64,000 bases of DNA. Source: Pseudomonadota bacterium (GTDB taxonomy: Bacteria > Myxococcota_A > Polyangia > Polyangiales > Polyangiaceae). The notes under the pieces were generated by a model. That model saw only the letters and a program-made list of their open reading frames with translations. It made no database searches and was not told where the DNA came from. This document shows, in pieces, positions 46,708 through 54,788 of this stretch (positions are counted from its first letter, which is position 1; the number at the start of each line of letters is the position of its first letter). The stretch covers positions 15,862-79,861 of the forward strand of contig JAEYWK010000239.1 in NCBI GenBank assembly GCA_023431345.1, given 5' to 3'. The translations under genes were made by a program, and so were the position numbers.

Positions 46708-47673
46708 ATGAACGACTTCTCGCGCCACCGACTCGACCTGGGCGTCGGCGTCGGACTCAGAGTGCCGCACTACGCGGAGATCCTGCGAACGCGGCCGCAG
46801 CTCGATTTCTTCGAGATCATCAGCGAAAACTTCATGGTGCAGGGCGGCAAGCCCCTTTATCACCTCGGGCGCGTGCTCGAGCACTACCGGGTGGTGCAGC
46901 ACGGTGTTTCGCTCGGCATCGCAGGCCCCGACGAGCCCGACCGCGCGTACCTGACGTCGCTCAAGGCGCTCGCGCGACGAACCCGAACCCCCTGGGTCAG
47001 CGACCACTTTTGTTGGAGCGGCGCCGGCGGCGCGCACCTGCACGATTTGTTGCCCGTCCCGTACACGCCCGAAGCCGTGCGACGCACGGTGGTCCGGGCA
47101 CGGATGATTCAAGACTTCTTGGAGGTGCCGTTCGCGCTCGAGAACACCTCCAGCTACCTCACTTACCGCTCGAGCACGCTCAGCGAGTGGGAGTTCATCT
47201 CCGAGGTCGCGGAGCGCGCCGACATCGGCCTGCTCTTCGACGTGAACAACGTCTACGTATCGGCCTACAACCACGGCTTCGACGCGGAGACCTTCGTGCG
47301 CTCGGTCCCTCACCAGCGCATCTTGCAAATCCATCTCGCCGGCCACACCAACCTGGGCAAGTACATCATCGATACCCATCGCGGCGCCGTGATCGAGCCG
47401 GTGCTCGAGCTGTACCGGCAAACGATCGCCGCGTGCGGCCCCGTGTCGACGCTGATCGAGTGGGACGACGAAATCCCGGAGCTGCCCGTGCTGCTCGCGG
47501 AGGCCGAGCGCGCGCGGCGGGCCCGTGAGGAAGGCCTTTCGCGCCGAGCGGGCCGCGACGTGCCTGCCGCGAGCGTCGTGGCGGCGGCGGCGGCGCTGCC
47601 GTCGCCTGCGACGGGCGCCTGGAAGCAGGGTGGGCCGCGCGAGTCCGCCGCGCACGAGGCCGTCCGCTCATGA
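46708..47673 (+). CDS. bufB: Multinuclear non-heme iron oxidative enzyme (MNIO, DUF692)
   Basis: 321 residues with a TIM-barrel DUF692 pattern: LGVGVGLRVPHYAEIL, DFFEIISENFM, VVQHGVSLGIAG, WVSDHFCWSG, VPFALENTSSYL, GLLFDVNNVYVSAYNHG, ILQIHLAGHT and LIEWDDEIPEL. The His, Glu, Asp and Asn in these stretches are the family's iron ligands. MNIO enzymes (MbnB, TglH, BufB) oxidise cysteines of peptide substrates. The C-terminal 45 residues are Ala-rich and not part of the fold. The ATG at 46708 starts the conserved region. The stop overlaps the next start by ATGA, and the Cys-rich precursor gene lies upstream on the same strand. Confidence 0.92.
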   Translation: MNDFSRHRLDLGVGVGLRVPHYAEILRTRPQLDFFEIISENFMVQGGKPLYHLGRVLEHYRVVQHGVSLGIAGPDEPDRAYLTSLKALARRTRTPWVSDHFCWSGAGGAHLHDLLPVPYTPEAVRRTVVRARMIQDFLEVPFALENTSSYLTYRSSTLSEWEFISEVAERADIGLLFDVNNVYVSAYNHGFDAETFVRSVPHQRILQIHLAGHTNLGKYIIDTHRGAVIEPVLELYRQTIAACGPVSTLIEWDDEIPELPVLLAEAERARRAREEGLSRRAGRDVPAASVVAAAAALPSPATGAWKQGGPRESAAHEAVRS

Positions 47674-48482
47674 CCAGCGAGCTGTCCGAGCTCCAGCGTT
47701 CGCTGGCAGACGCCATCCGCCACGGCGGCGCGCTTCACAAGGACGCGCGGCTCGCGGAGCTTGCGGCCCAGCACGTCGCGGATAGCGCTCGCTTGAGCCC
47801 CGTCGAGCAGCTGGAGATCTACCGCGAACAGTTTTGGCTTCGTCACACCAGCTCGCTCGTCGAGGATTTCCCCGGGCTGGGCGGCATCTTGGGTCAAGCC
47901 GCCTGGGAGCAGCTCGTCGAAGGGTACCTGCGCGCGGTCACGCCGAGCAGCTACACCTTGCGCGACTTGGGCGCGGGGCTGCCGACCTTCATCGCGGGGG
48001 CGACCTGGCTCCCCCATCGCGAGCTCTGCTTCGACATGGCGCGGCTCGAGCTGGCCTATATCGAAGTGTTCGACGCAGCCGATAGCGCGCCCCTCGCTCC
48101 CGAGCGGCTGGCTGCCGTCGCGGAGGACCGGCTCGGGGAAGCGCGGCTGCGCGTGGCGCCGAGCGTGCGGTTGCTGTCGCTCGACTACCCCGTCGCCGAT
48201 CTGCGACGACGGCTGCGAGGTGCCGCGGACCCGGTCGCGATCCCGGAGACGTCTCCCCATCAGCTGGTGGTGTACCGGAGCGAGCTCAAGCTTTGGGACA
48301 TGCGGGTGAGCGCCGTCGCGGCAGCCCTGCTGGCGGCCCTCACTGAGGGGCAATCGCTCGCCGCCGCCGCAGAGCGCGCCATCACGAGCCCCGCCGCCGA
48401 GGCCGAGCTCGCTGGAAGCATCGGGGCCTGGCTCCAAGAGTGGACGCGCAAAGGGCTGGTTTGCGACGTCACCCTCGACTGA
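47670..48482 (+). CDS. bufC: DUF2063 partner protein of the MNIO enzyme
   Basis: 270 residues. The N-terminal domain LQRSLADAIRHGG...QLEIYREQFWLRHTSSLVEDFPGL is the DUF2063 pattern (labelled a putative DNA-binding domain, but in MNIO operons it is thought to recruit the peptide to the enzyme). The rest is helical, with LPHRELCFDMARLELAYIEVFDA. Its start overlaps the MNIO stop, so the pair is translationally coupled and probably works as a complex. The likely role is binding the precursor's leader or signal region. Confidence 0.88.
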   Translation: MTSELSELQRSLADAIRHGGALHKDARLAELAAQHVADSARLSPVEQLEIYREQFWLRHTSSLVEDFPGLGGILGQAAWEQLVEGYLRAVTPSSYTLRDLGAGLPTFIAGATWLPHRELCFDMARLELAYIEVFDAADSAPLAPERLAAVAEDRLGEARLRVAPSVRLLSLDYPVADLRRRLRGAADPVAIPETSPHQLVVYRSELKLWDMRVSAVAAALLAALTEGQSLAAAAERAITSPAAEAELAGSIGAWLQEWTRKGLVCDVTLD

Positions 48483-48540
48483 CGCGCAGAAAATCCAGCA
48501 AATCCTTGCCGATTGGCCTGCATCTTGCTACCGGCAAGGG

Positions 48541-49416
48541 GTGGGAGCGCTCCCGGCTCAGATCCGGTCTGTCCAGAGCGGGCGTCTTGCCCTGCTCATG
48601 GGTGTCGTGAACGCGACGCCGGACTCCTTTTATGTGGCGAGCAGGAGCGAGAGCGACGCGGCCGCGCGCGCGCGCATCGATCAGCTGCGCGCGGAGGGCG
48701 CCGCCATCGTCGACATCGGTGGAGAGTCGTCGCGGCCCGGCGCCGAGCCCGTGTCGGAGCTCGAGCAGCTGGCGCGCATCGAGGGTGCCGTGGCGCACGC
48801 GATCGCGACGGGTGACGTGGCCGTCTCCGTGGATACCACGAGCCCCGCCGTCGCAGAGCGCGCGCTTTCGTGGGGTGCGGAGCTCGTGAACGACGTGTCG
48901 TGCCTGGCCGACCCGGCGCTGGCCCGCGTCACGGCCCGCGCCGGAGCGACGCTGATCTTGATGCACACGCGCGGCGATCTGGGCTCGATGATGGGCTTCT
49001 CCGAGTACCCGGACGACGCCTATGAAGACGTCGTAGCCGACGTGCGCCGCGAGTGGTGCGCGGCTCGCGATCGGGCGGAAGCGGCCGGGCTGAGCCGCGA
49101 CCGTATCTGGTTCGATCCCGGCATCGGCTTCGGCAAGAACGCGCGGCAGTCGTTCGAGCTCCTGACGAGGCTGGCCGAGTTCGGCGAGCTCGGAGCGCCG
49201 ATCGTCGTCGGCGCGAGCCGTAAGTCGTTCATTCGCGCCGTCGACGACGTCGGCCCCGAGCAGCGGCTGGGCGGAACCATCGCCGCCTGCTTGTGGAGCG
49301 CTCGCCGCGGCGCCGCGGTGCTGCGGGTGCACGACGTGCTCGCCGTGCGCCAGGCGCTGGCGGTCAGTGAACGGCTCCGCGGGGCCGGCGCGCTACCAGG
49401 AGCGGCGCATGTTTGA
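48541..49416 (+). CDS. folP: Dihydropteroate synthase
   Basis: Joins p-aminobenzoate to the pterin pyrophosphate in folate synthesis. It has 291 residues. The conserved loops are LMGVVNATPDSFY, AAIVDIGGESSRPGAEPVSE, VSVDTTSPAVAERAL, LVNDVSC, IWFDPGIGFGKNARQSFELL and VVGASRKSFIRAV. It starts at GTG with AAGGGG just upstream. The 3' end overlaps cdaA by a few bases. The folP-cdaA-cdaR order is common in bacteria. Confidence 0.95.
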   Translation: MGALPAQIRSVQSGRLALLMGVVNATPDSFYVASRSESDAAARARIDQLRAEGAAIVDIGGESSRPGAEPVSELEQLARIEGAVAHAIATGDVAVSVDTTSPAVAERALSWGAELVNDVSCLADPALARVTARAGATLILMHTRGDLGSMMGFSEYPDDAYEDVVADVRREWCAARDRAEAAGLSRDRIWFDPGIGFGKNARQSFELLTRLAEFGELGAPIVVGASRKSFIRAVDDVGPEQRLGGTIAACLWSARRGAAVLRVHDVLAVRQALAVSERLRGAGALPGAAHV

Positions 49417-50572
49417 CGCCGTTCGCGCCTACTGGGACGGCCGCACGCCCCTGCAGCTCGCGAAGGACTCGCTCGACGTCTTCCTCGTCTACTACCTGAC
49501 CTACCGCGCGCTGCTCGTGCTGCGCGGCACCCGCGCGATGCAGATCGGCCTCGGCCTGTCGCTCGTGTTCGTGCTCTACCTGGTAGCTCAGGCGCTGCGG
49601 CTCGTCACCGTGATCAGCGTCATGGGGGCGCTGATCTCCAGCATGCTCCTGATCATCGTGGTGGTGTTTCAGAGCGACATTCGCCGCGGCCTGCAGCGCG
49701 TCGGTAGCCGAGCTTGGTTCGGCAGCCTCGCCCGCGCGCAGGAGACGAAGGTCATCGACGAAGTGGTCGAGGCCGCGACGGAGCTGGCGCGACATCGCAT
49801 CGGCGCGCTGATCACGTTCGAGCAGGACGCCAACCTCGACGAGTTCGTGGGCGTGCACAAGGGGCACACCCTCGACGCGCAGGTCACCCGTGAGCTGCTC
49901 GTCGCGCTGTTCTTGCCGGAAGGCATGAACAAGCTGCACGACGGCTCGGTCATCATCCGTAACCTGCGCATCGCCAAGGCGGGCGTGTTCTTCCCGATGC
50001 CGGAGGGGCGGGTCGTGGACGAGAGCTTCGGCTCGCGCCACCGCGCCGCCCTCGGCATCACCGAGGAGACCGACGCTGTCGTGGTCATCGTCAGCGAAGA
50101 GCGCGGCACGATCAGCTTCTGCTTCAACGGCAACATCGCCAGCAACTTGGATGGCCCCAAGCTGCGCACGATGCTCGACGCCATCTTCAGCCCGAAGGTG
50201 CGCAAGAAGTCGCGACGCAACAAAGCGGTCCGCGACACGGCCCCGGAGTCGCTGTCGAAGGCTCCGCCGCTCGTCGAGGCCGAGAGCGCCCCCAGCGCGC
50301 GAAGCCCTCGCGACAGTGAGCCGGACGCGGCGCCCCCGCGCATCAGCCTGATCGCCGAGCCCGAGATGCTGGCGCGCACCAAGAGCGAGCCGCCGCCGCC
50401 GCTGCGCACGAGCGGCGCGATCACCCCCGCTACTCCGCCCGCTTCCGCTCCGCTGCGCGCGGCGCAACCGGTGAACCCCGCCGCGCCTCTGCGCACTCCC
50501 GTCACCACCAGCGAGCGCGATCCGAACGCCCCGCCGAGCGGCGGCGACCGTGATTCCCGCGGAGATAGCTGA
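49409..50572 (+). CDS. cdaA: Diadenylate cyclase
   Basis: Makes cyclic di-AMP from two ATP. It has 387 residues. Three N-terminal membrane helices (FLVYYLTYRALLVL, GLGLSLVFVLYLVAQAL, ALISSMLLIIVVVF) are followed by a coiled link and the DAC domain (about 100-260), with EGMNKLHDGSVIIRN and SFGSRHRAALGITEETDAVVVIVSEE. The catalytic DGA motif reads DGS, while RHR is intact. The last about 110 residues are a Pro/Ala/Ser-rich tail, longer than usual. It overlaps folP upstream and is followed at once by cdaR. Confidence 0.92.
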   Translation: MFDAVRAYWDGRTPLQLAKDSLDVFLVYYLTYRALLVLRGTRAMQIGLGLSLVFVLYLVAQALRLVTVISVMGALISSMLLIIVVVFQSDIRRGLQRVGSRAWFGSLARAQETKVIDEVVEAATELARHRIGALITFEQDANLDEFVGVHKGHTLDAQVTRELLVALFLPEGMNKLHDGSVIIRNLRIAKAGVFFPMPEGRVVDESFGSRHRAALGITEETDAVVVIVSEERGTISFCFNGNIASNLDGPKLRTMLDAIFSPKVRKKSRRNKAVRDTAPESLSKAPPLVEAESAPSARSPRDSEPDAAPPRISLIAEPEMLARTKSEPPPPLRTSGAITPATPPASAPLRAAQPVNPAAPLRTPVTTSERDPNAPPSGGDRDSRGDS

Positions 50573-50573
50573 C

Positions 50574-51536
50574 GTGCGCGCGTTTTTGTCCAATTTGCTC
50601 GCCTTCGTCCGAGAGTCGCTGACGGAAAACGTCGGGCTGAAGGCGCTGGCCTTGTGCTTCGCGCTCGGCCTGTTCGCCTTCGTGCACGGCCAAGAAGAGG
50701 AGCAGCAACGAACGGTGCCGGTCGCGCTCGTGATGCGCTTGCCTCAGGCCTCGGCCGAGCGCGAGCTGATGACGCCGATCCCGGCCAGCATCCACGTGAC
50801 CCTGCAGGGCAGCGCGCGCGCCATCGACAATTTGCTCCAAGCCGGCATTCCCCCGGTCGAAATCGACCTGCGGGACGGGCGACGCGAGTCGGTGGTGTTC
50901 GAAGAGAGCATGTTCACGCTACCGCCCGAGACGAAGATCACCATCATCGATCCTTCGAGCATCGACCTGAACTGGGAAGACGTGGCCACGCGGCAGATCC
51001 CGATTCAAGCCGCGATCACGGGCCAGCCCGCCGACGGCTACGTGGTCAAGGGCGAGCCCGACGTGGATCCGAAGACGATCACGGTGAGCGGACCGCTGAG
51101 CGCGATCGAGGTCATTCAGTTCGCGCGGCTGTCGGCGTTCGACGTGTCGGGGCTGAGCGAGGGCGCCCACAAGCGTCGCCTCGGCATCGATTCGCCGCCC
51201 GTTCGTGTGCGCTACCTCGGGCCCCAAGCGGCCACGGTTTCGGTCACGGTAGCGCGCCGCGTGAGCGAGGTCCGCTTCGAGAATCGCCCGGTGGAGGTCG
51301 TGGGCGTCACCGGCGGCATCACGACGCCGCGCACGGTAGACGTGGTGGTGGCGGGTCCGCCGGAGGTGGTGCGCGCGCTGCGCCCCGATCAGATCGTGCC
51401 GGTGGTCGACCTGACGAAGGTGGACGGGCTCGATTTGAAGGAGCAAAAGCACGGCTCCGCGTCGGTGAAGGTGACGCTGCCGCTGTCGCACGCGGAAGCC
51501 GAGCTGCAGCCACCGATCGTCAACGTGAAGTGGTGA
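50574..51536 (+). CDS. cdaR: YbbR-domain protein, diadenylate cyclase regulator CdaR-like
   Basis: 320 residues from the GTG at 50574, which has GGAGA nine bases upstream and directly follows the cdaA stop; a GTG at 50550, overlapping cdaA, is the alternative. One N-terminal membrane helix (GLKALALCFALGLFAFVHG) is followed by extracytoplasmic YbbR repeats of about 80 residues, each with the pattern VPVAL...A...VTLQGSARAID, IPIQAAITGQPADGYVVKGEP and RPVEVVGVTGGITTPRTVDVVVAGP. CdaR proteins bind CdaA and tune its activity. The gene order supports this role. Confidence 0.88.
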   Translation: MRAFLSNLLAFVRESLTENVGLKALALCFALGLFAFVHGQEEEQQRTVPVALVMRLPQASAERELMTPIPASIHVTLQGSARAIDNLLQAGIPPVEIDLRDGRRESVVFEESMFTLPPETKITIIDPSSIDLNWEDVATRQIPIQAAITGQPADGYVVKGEPDVDPKTITVSGPLSAIEVIQFARLSAFDVSGLSEGAHKRRLGIDSPPVRVRYLGPQAATVSVTVARRVSEVRFENRPVEVVGVTGGITTPRTVDVVVAGPPEVVRALRPDQIVPVVDLTKVDGLDLKEQKHGSASVKVTLPLSHAEAELQPPIVNVKW

Positions 51537-51563
51537 CTGAGCTCTGCCCGCGAGGGCCCTCGA

Positions 51564-52229
51564 TCAAAGCAGCGTGATGGTGACGCGCGAGCGGGCTTCT
51601 TGAAAGAAGCTGGACATCGCCGCGCCGAGACGCCGGCTGACGTACCAGCGCAGCAGCACCGGCCGAACCCGCGCGAACGGCTCGTTCTGGAGAGCCAGGG
51701 GCGCGCTCCGTTGGATGGCCTCGAGCTCCGCGTCGCTCGGGCGCAGCATCGGCGCGACCATGCGATCCAGATAGAGGCTGGCGCGCGCTTGGCGTCGCAG
51801 CAGACTCGACACCTCGGCGTTGCTGATGGCTTCGGCGCGCTGCGCCTCCTTCAGCGCCGCTTCTCCGCCGACACGGTCGGCGAGCAGCTTGCGCGCGAGC
51901 TCCACCTGGCGCGTCATGGCCGCTTCGGTCGGCTCGGGCTCGATGCGTAAGCTCGATAGCAGCACCTCGGACACATGCCGCTCGAGGGCGGCGCTGACGT
52001 GTCGCTCCCGGTAGGCCTCGCTACCGCGTTGCTGATCGGCCAGCGCCTCCAGCCTGGCCTCGAAGGCCAAGAATCGCTCGAAGATGAAGCGCGGCCGGTC
52101 GACCCCGCCCGTCTCCGGCGCGTAGAAGCGCACCACCGCCCGGTCCACCGTGACCGGCTCCGCCCACGCCGGACCGGCGCTCGCCAGGCTGGCGAGCGCG
52201 ATGACGAGCGAGCGACGGAGAACGCGCAT
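51564..52229 (-). CDS. Secreted helical protein of unknown function
   Basis: 221 residues. The N-terminus is a clear signal peptide (MRVLRRSLVIALASLASAGPAWAEP). The remainder is mostly helical (FIFERFLAFEARLEALADQQRG, MTRQVELARKLLADRVGG, SNAEVSSLLRRQARASLYLDRM). The pattern, with a long N-terminal helical region after a short beta start (VTVDRAVVRFY), recalls the chaperone part of SurA/PpiC-like proteins without the isomerase domain; this is inference. It faces cdaR tail to tail. Confidence 0.7.
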   Translation of the reverse strand: MRVLRRSLVIALASLASAGPAWAEPVTVDRAVVRFYAPETGGVDRPRFIFERFLAFEARLEALADQQRGSEAYRERHVSAALERHVSEVLLSSLRIEPEPTEAAMTRQVELARKLLADRVGGEAALKEAQRAEAISNAEVSSLLRRQARASLYLDRMVAPMLRPSDAELEAIQRSAPLALQNEPFARVRPVLLRWYVSRRLGAAMSSFFQEARSRVTITLL

Positions 52230-52280
52230 GGCCGATCTAGCCTAGGCCTTCCGCCCCCGCTCACCAAGCGTTTCGGTCGC

Positions 52281-53108
52281 TCAGCGAGCGGCGGGGCGCT
52301 TGCGCGACGACGGAGTCGCCTCGTCGTCTGCAACCGCGACCGCGACCGCGACTTCGGCGCTGGGCTCCGGAGCGGGAAGCGGGGCGGGCGAGGCGGCCGG
52401 GTCGCTCTCGATGCTGGCCTCGGTGGCCCCTTCACGATGGCTGAAGCCGCGCGCGGCGCGACGCGCCTTCACGAACTCCGCGAACGCGGTCACCTTGTCC
52501 AGGTCACGCACGCTCAGCGTCTCGATCAGGTCGTGCAGCTGCTTGCGGAGCGCGTCGATGTTGCGGCTGCGACGAGCCGCGACGTCTTGCGGGAGCGCCT
52601 CTTTGTCCTTCTCGCGCGGCGCGACGGCGCCTTCCGCCGGCCAAACGACGCGCGGCACGGGCTTGAGCGCGTGGGCGGCGAGCCAAGCCTCCATGAAGAC
52701 GCGCAGCCGTTCGCTGCGGAACGCGAACCAGCGCTCGCGCTCCGCGCCGTGGCTCATCAGCACGTCTTTGAAGCGACGAAATGCGCCCTTACCGTCGATG
52801 GCCTGCGTGAGCAGGGCCGACAGCGGCTTGTCTTCCACCATCGGGATGAAGCGCTCCATCCAGCGGTACTGCTCGCGAGAGCTGACCGGCTCGATGCGCA
52901 TGTAGCTCGTGTCCGAGGCGATGCGCTGGTGCATCTCCGGATCGGCGATCCCGTCGACGACGCGCAGCACCTCGCCCGTGGAAAGATGCAAATAGCTGTG
53001 CACCTCGGGAGCGTTGTTCTCGAACGCGTCTTCGAGCGCCTCCCAATCGATCGGAACGTCGCGCGGCGGTTGTCCCGCTCCTCCACCGCTCTTGTCCGAG
53101 TCCGACAT
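52281..53108 (-). CDS. UPF0158-like protein
   Basis: 275 residues from the ATG that gives MSDSDKSGGGAGQPP; a few codons upstream an in-frame start exists (53129). The stretch IDWEALEDAFENNAPEVHSYLHLSTGEVLRV is typical of the UPF0158 family, followed by YRWMERFIPMV, and further on RRFKDVLMSHGAERERWFAFRSERLR. The C-terminal 100 residues are Ala/Glu/Pro-rich and variable (VAVAVAVADDEATPSSRKRPAAR). The function is unknown. The shared promoter region and any partner are unclear; glpK ends 30 bases away on the same strand. Confidence 0.75.
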   Translation of the reverse strand: MSDSDKSGGGAGQPPRDVPIDWEALEDAFENNAPEVHSYLHLSTGEVLRVVDGIADPEMHQRIASDTSYMRIEPVSSREQYRWMERFIPMVEDKPLSALLTQAIDGKGAFRRFKDVLMSHGAERERWFAFRSERLRVFMEAWLAAHALKPVPRVVWPAEGAVAPREKDKEALPQDVAARRSRNIDALRKQLHDLIETLSVRDLDKVTAFAEFVKARRAARGFSHREGATEASIESDPAASPAPLPAPEPSAEVAVAVAVADDEATPSSRKRPAAR

Positions 53109-53138
53109 CGATCCTGTTCCTTTCACCACGGCTCGCCG

Positions 53139-54638
53139 TCACGTACGCGCCGAGCGAGCTCGCCCGACCGCGTCGTGCCAAACAGCGAGCCGAGAAGCTC
53201 GTTCTGTGTCCTTCATGTTGGCAGGGAAAGACCGGTCCAGCTTGACGATTTTTGCGGCTTCATTCCCACTGGAATAAATTCCGGCGCCGAGGCCTGCCAG
53301 CATGGCGGCGCCGCGCGCGGTCGACTCCAGGTCCGCGGGGCGCTCGACCGTCAGGCTCGACAGCCCAGCCTGCAGCTCCAAGAGCAGATCGTTCTCGGCA
53401 GCGCCGCCGTCGACGCGCATCCGCTCGATCGGTCGGCCTAGATCTTCACGCATGGCTTGCATCACATCGTTCACGGATAAAGCAATGGCGTCGAGCGTCG
53501 CCCTTGCCAAGTGCGCGCGCGTCGTACCGCGCGTGATTCCGCAGATGACTCCGCGTGCCTCCGCGTCCCAGTGCGGGGCGCCGAGCCCCGCCAGCGCAGG
53601 CACGAAGCTGACTCCCCCGCTATCGGGGACGCTGCGCGCGAGCGCTTCAATCTCCTCTGCCGCGCCGATCAAGCCGAGCCCGTCGCGCAGCCACTGCACC
53701 GCCGCTCCGGCGATGAACACGCTGCCCTCGAGCGCGTAGGTCACCTCCCCCCCAATCTGGAAGGCCAGCGTCGACAGCAAGCCGAAGCGGCTGGCGACGG
53801 GCCGCGGGCCGACGTTTACCAGCAGAAACGCACCGGTGCCGTAGGTACATTTCGCGTCACCGACCGTGAGGCAACCTTGACCGAAAAGCGCGGCGTGCTG
53901 GTCTCCCGCGATACCCGCGATCGGCAAGCCGTCCGGCAAGCCCGCCACGTTCTTGGTCGTCGCTACTTGGCCTGCGCTCGGCACGATGCGAGGCAAGAGC
54001 GCCCGGGGCACGCCCAGCAGCGCGCACATCTCCTCACTCCAGCTCAACGTCGCGAGATCCATGAACAGGGTGCGCGAGGCGTTGGTCGCGTCGGTGACGT
54101 GAGGTGCGCGGGCGCCGCCGCCGGCCAGGCGGTACACGAGGTACGAGTCGATGGTACCGAACGCGAGCTCGCCGCGCTCCGCGCGCGGAGCCGCCCCCGG
54201 GACGTGCTCGAGCAGCCACGACAGCTTCGTTCCACTGAAATAGGGATCGAGCACGAGCCCGGTGACGGCGCGGACGCGCGCTTCGTGTCCCTGGCTCTTC
54301 AGCTGCTGGCAAAGCCCCGAGGTGCGCCGATCTTGCCAGACGATCGCTCGGTGGACCGGCTGCCCGGTGTCCCGCTCCCACAGCAGCGTCGTTTCGCGCT
54401 GGTTCGTGATGCCCACGGCCGCGATGTCTCGCCCCGAAACCGCAGCCGCCGCCAGCGCATCGGCGATCGCGGCCTCCACGGACTGCCAGATTTGCGTCGC
54501 GTCGTGCTCGACCCAACCTGGCTGCGGGAAGTGCTGAGGTAGCTGGCGCGTGGCGCGCGCTAGCGTCTTGCCCTCACGCGACATCACGAGCGCCGTCGTG
54601 CCCGTCGTCCCCTGGTCGATGGCTAGGAGATGCTGCAT
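53139..54638 (-). CDS. glpK: Glycerol kinase
   Basis: Phosphorylates glycerol to glycerol 3-phosphate. It has 499 residues, near the family length (about 500). The N-terminal phosphate loop is LLAIDQGTTGTTALVM. Substrate contacts are in ITNQRETTLLWERDTGQPV, AIVWQDRRT and GIAGDQHAALFGQGC. The C-terminal ATP site reads TRAHLARATLDAIA, MRVDGGAAEND and STARGAAMLAGL. No glpF or glpD gene is adjacent. It is divergent from the adenylate cyclase gene, with 150 bases between starts. Confidence 0.96.
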   Translation of the reverse strand: MQHLLAIDQGTTGTTALVMSREGKTLARATRQLPQHFPQPGWVEHDATQIWQSVEAAIADALAAAAVSGRDIAAVGITNQRETTLLWERDTGQPVHRAIVWQDRRTSGLCQQLKSQGHEARVRAVTGLVLDPYFSGTKLSWLLEHVPGAAPRAERGELAFGTIDSYLVYRLAGGGARAPHVTDATNASRTLFMDLATLSWSEEMCALLGVPRALLPRIVPSAGQVATTKNVAGLPDGLPIAGIAGDQHAALFGQGCLTVGDAKCTYGTGAFLLVNVGPRPVASRFGLLSTLAFQIGGEVTYALEGSVFIAGAAVQWLRDGLGLIGAAEEIEALARSVPDSGGVSFVPALAGLGAPHWDAEARGVICGITRGTTRAHLARATLDAIALSVNDVMQAMREDLGRPIERMRVDGGAAENDLLLELQAGLSSLTVERPADLESTARGAAMLAGLGAGIYSSGNEAAKIVKLDRSFPANMKDTERASRLAVWHDAVGRARSART

Positions 54639-54788
54639 CGGAAACCCGAGCCTACCGTGCCAGGGCCTGGGTGGACGCGGATAATCACCCTGAAATTGCG
54701 AGCTGAATCGCGAAGGATGAGCGGTTGCGGCCGGGGGAGCGAGAACGCTTGTGCTGCTCGCCGCGCAAAGCTAGCCTGTCTGGCTGGC

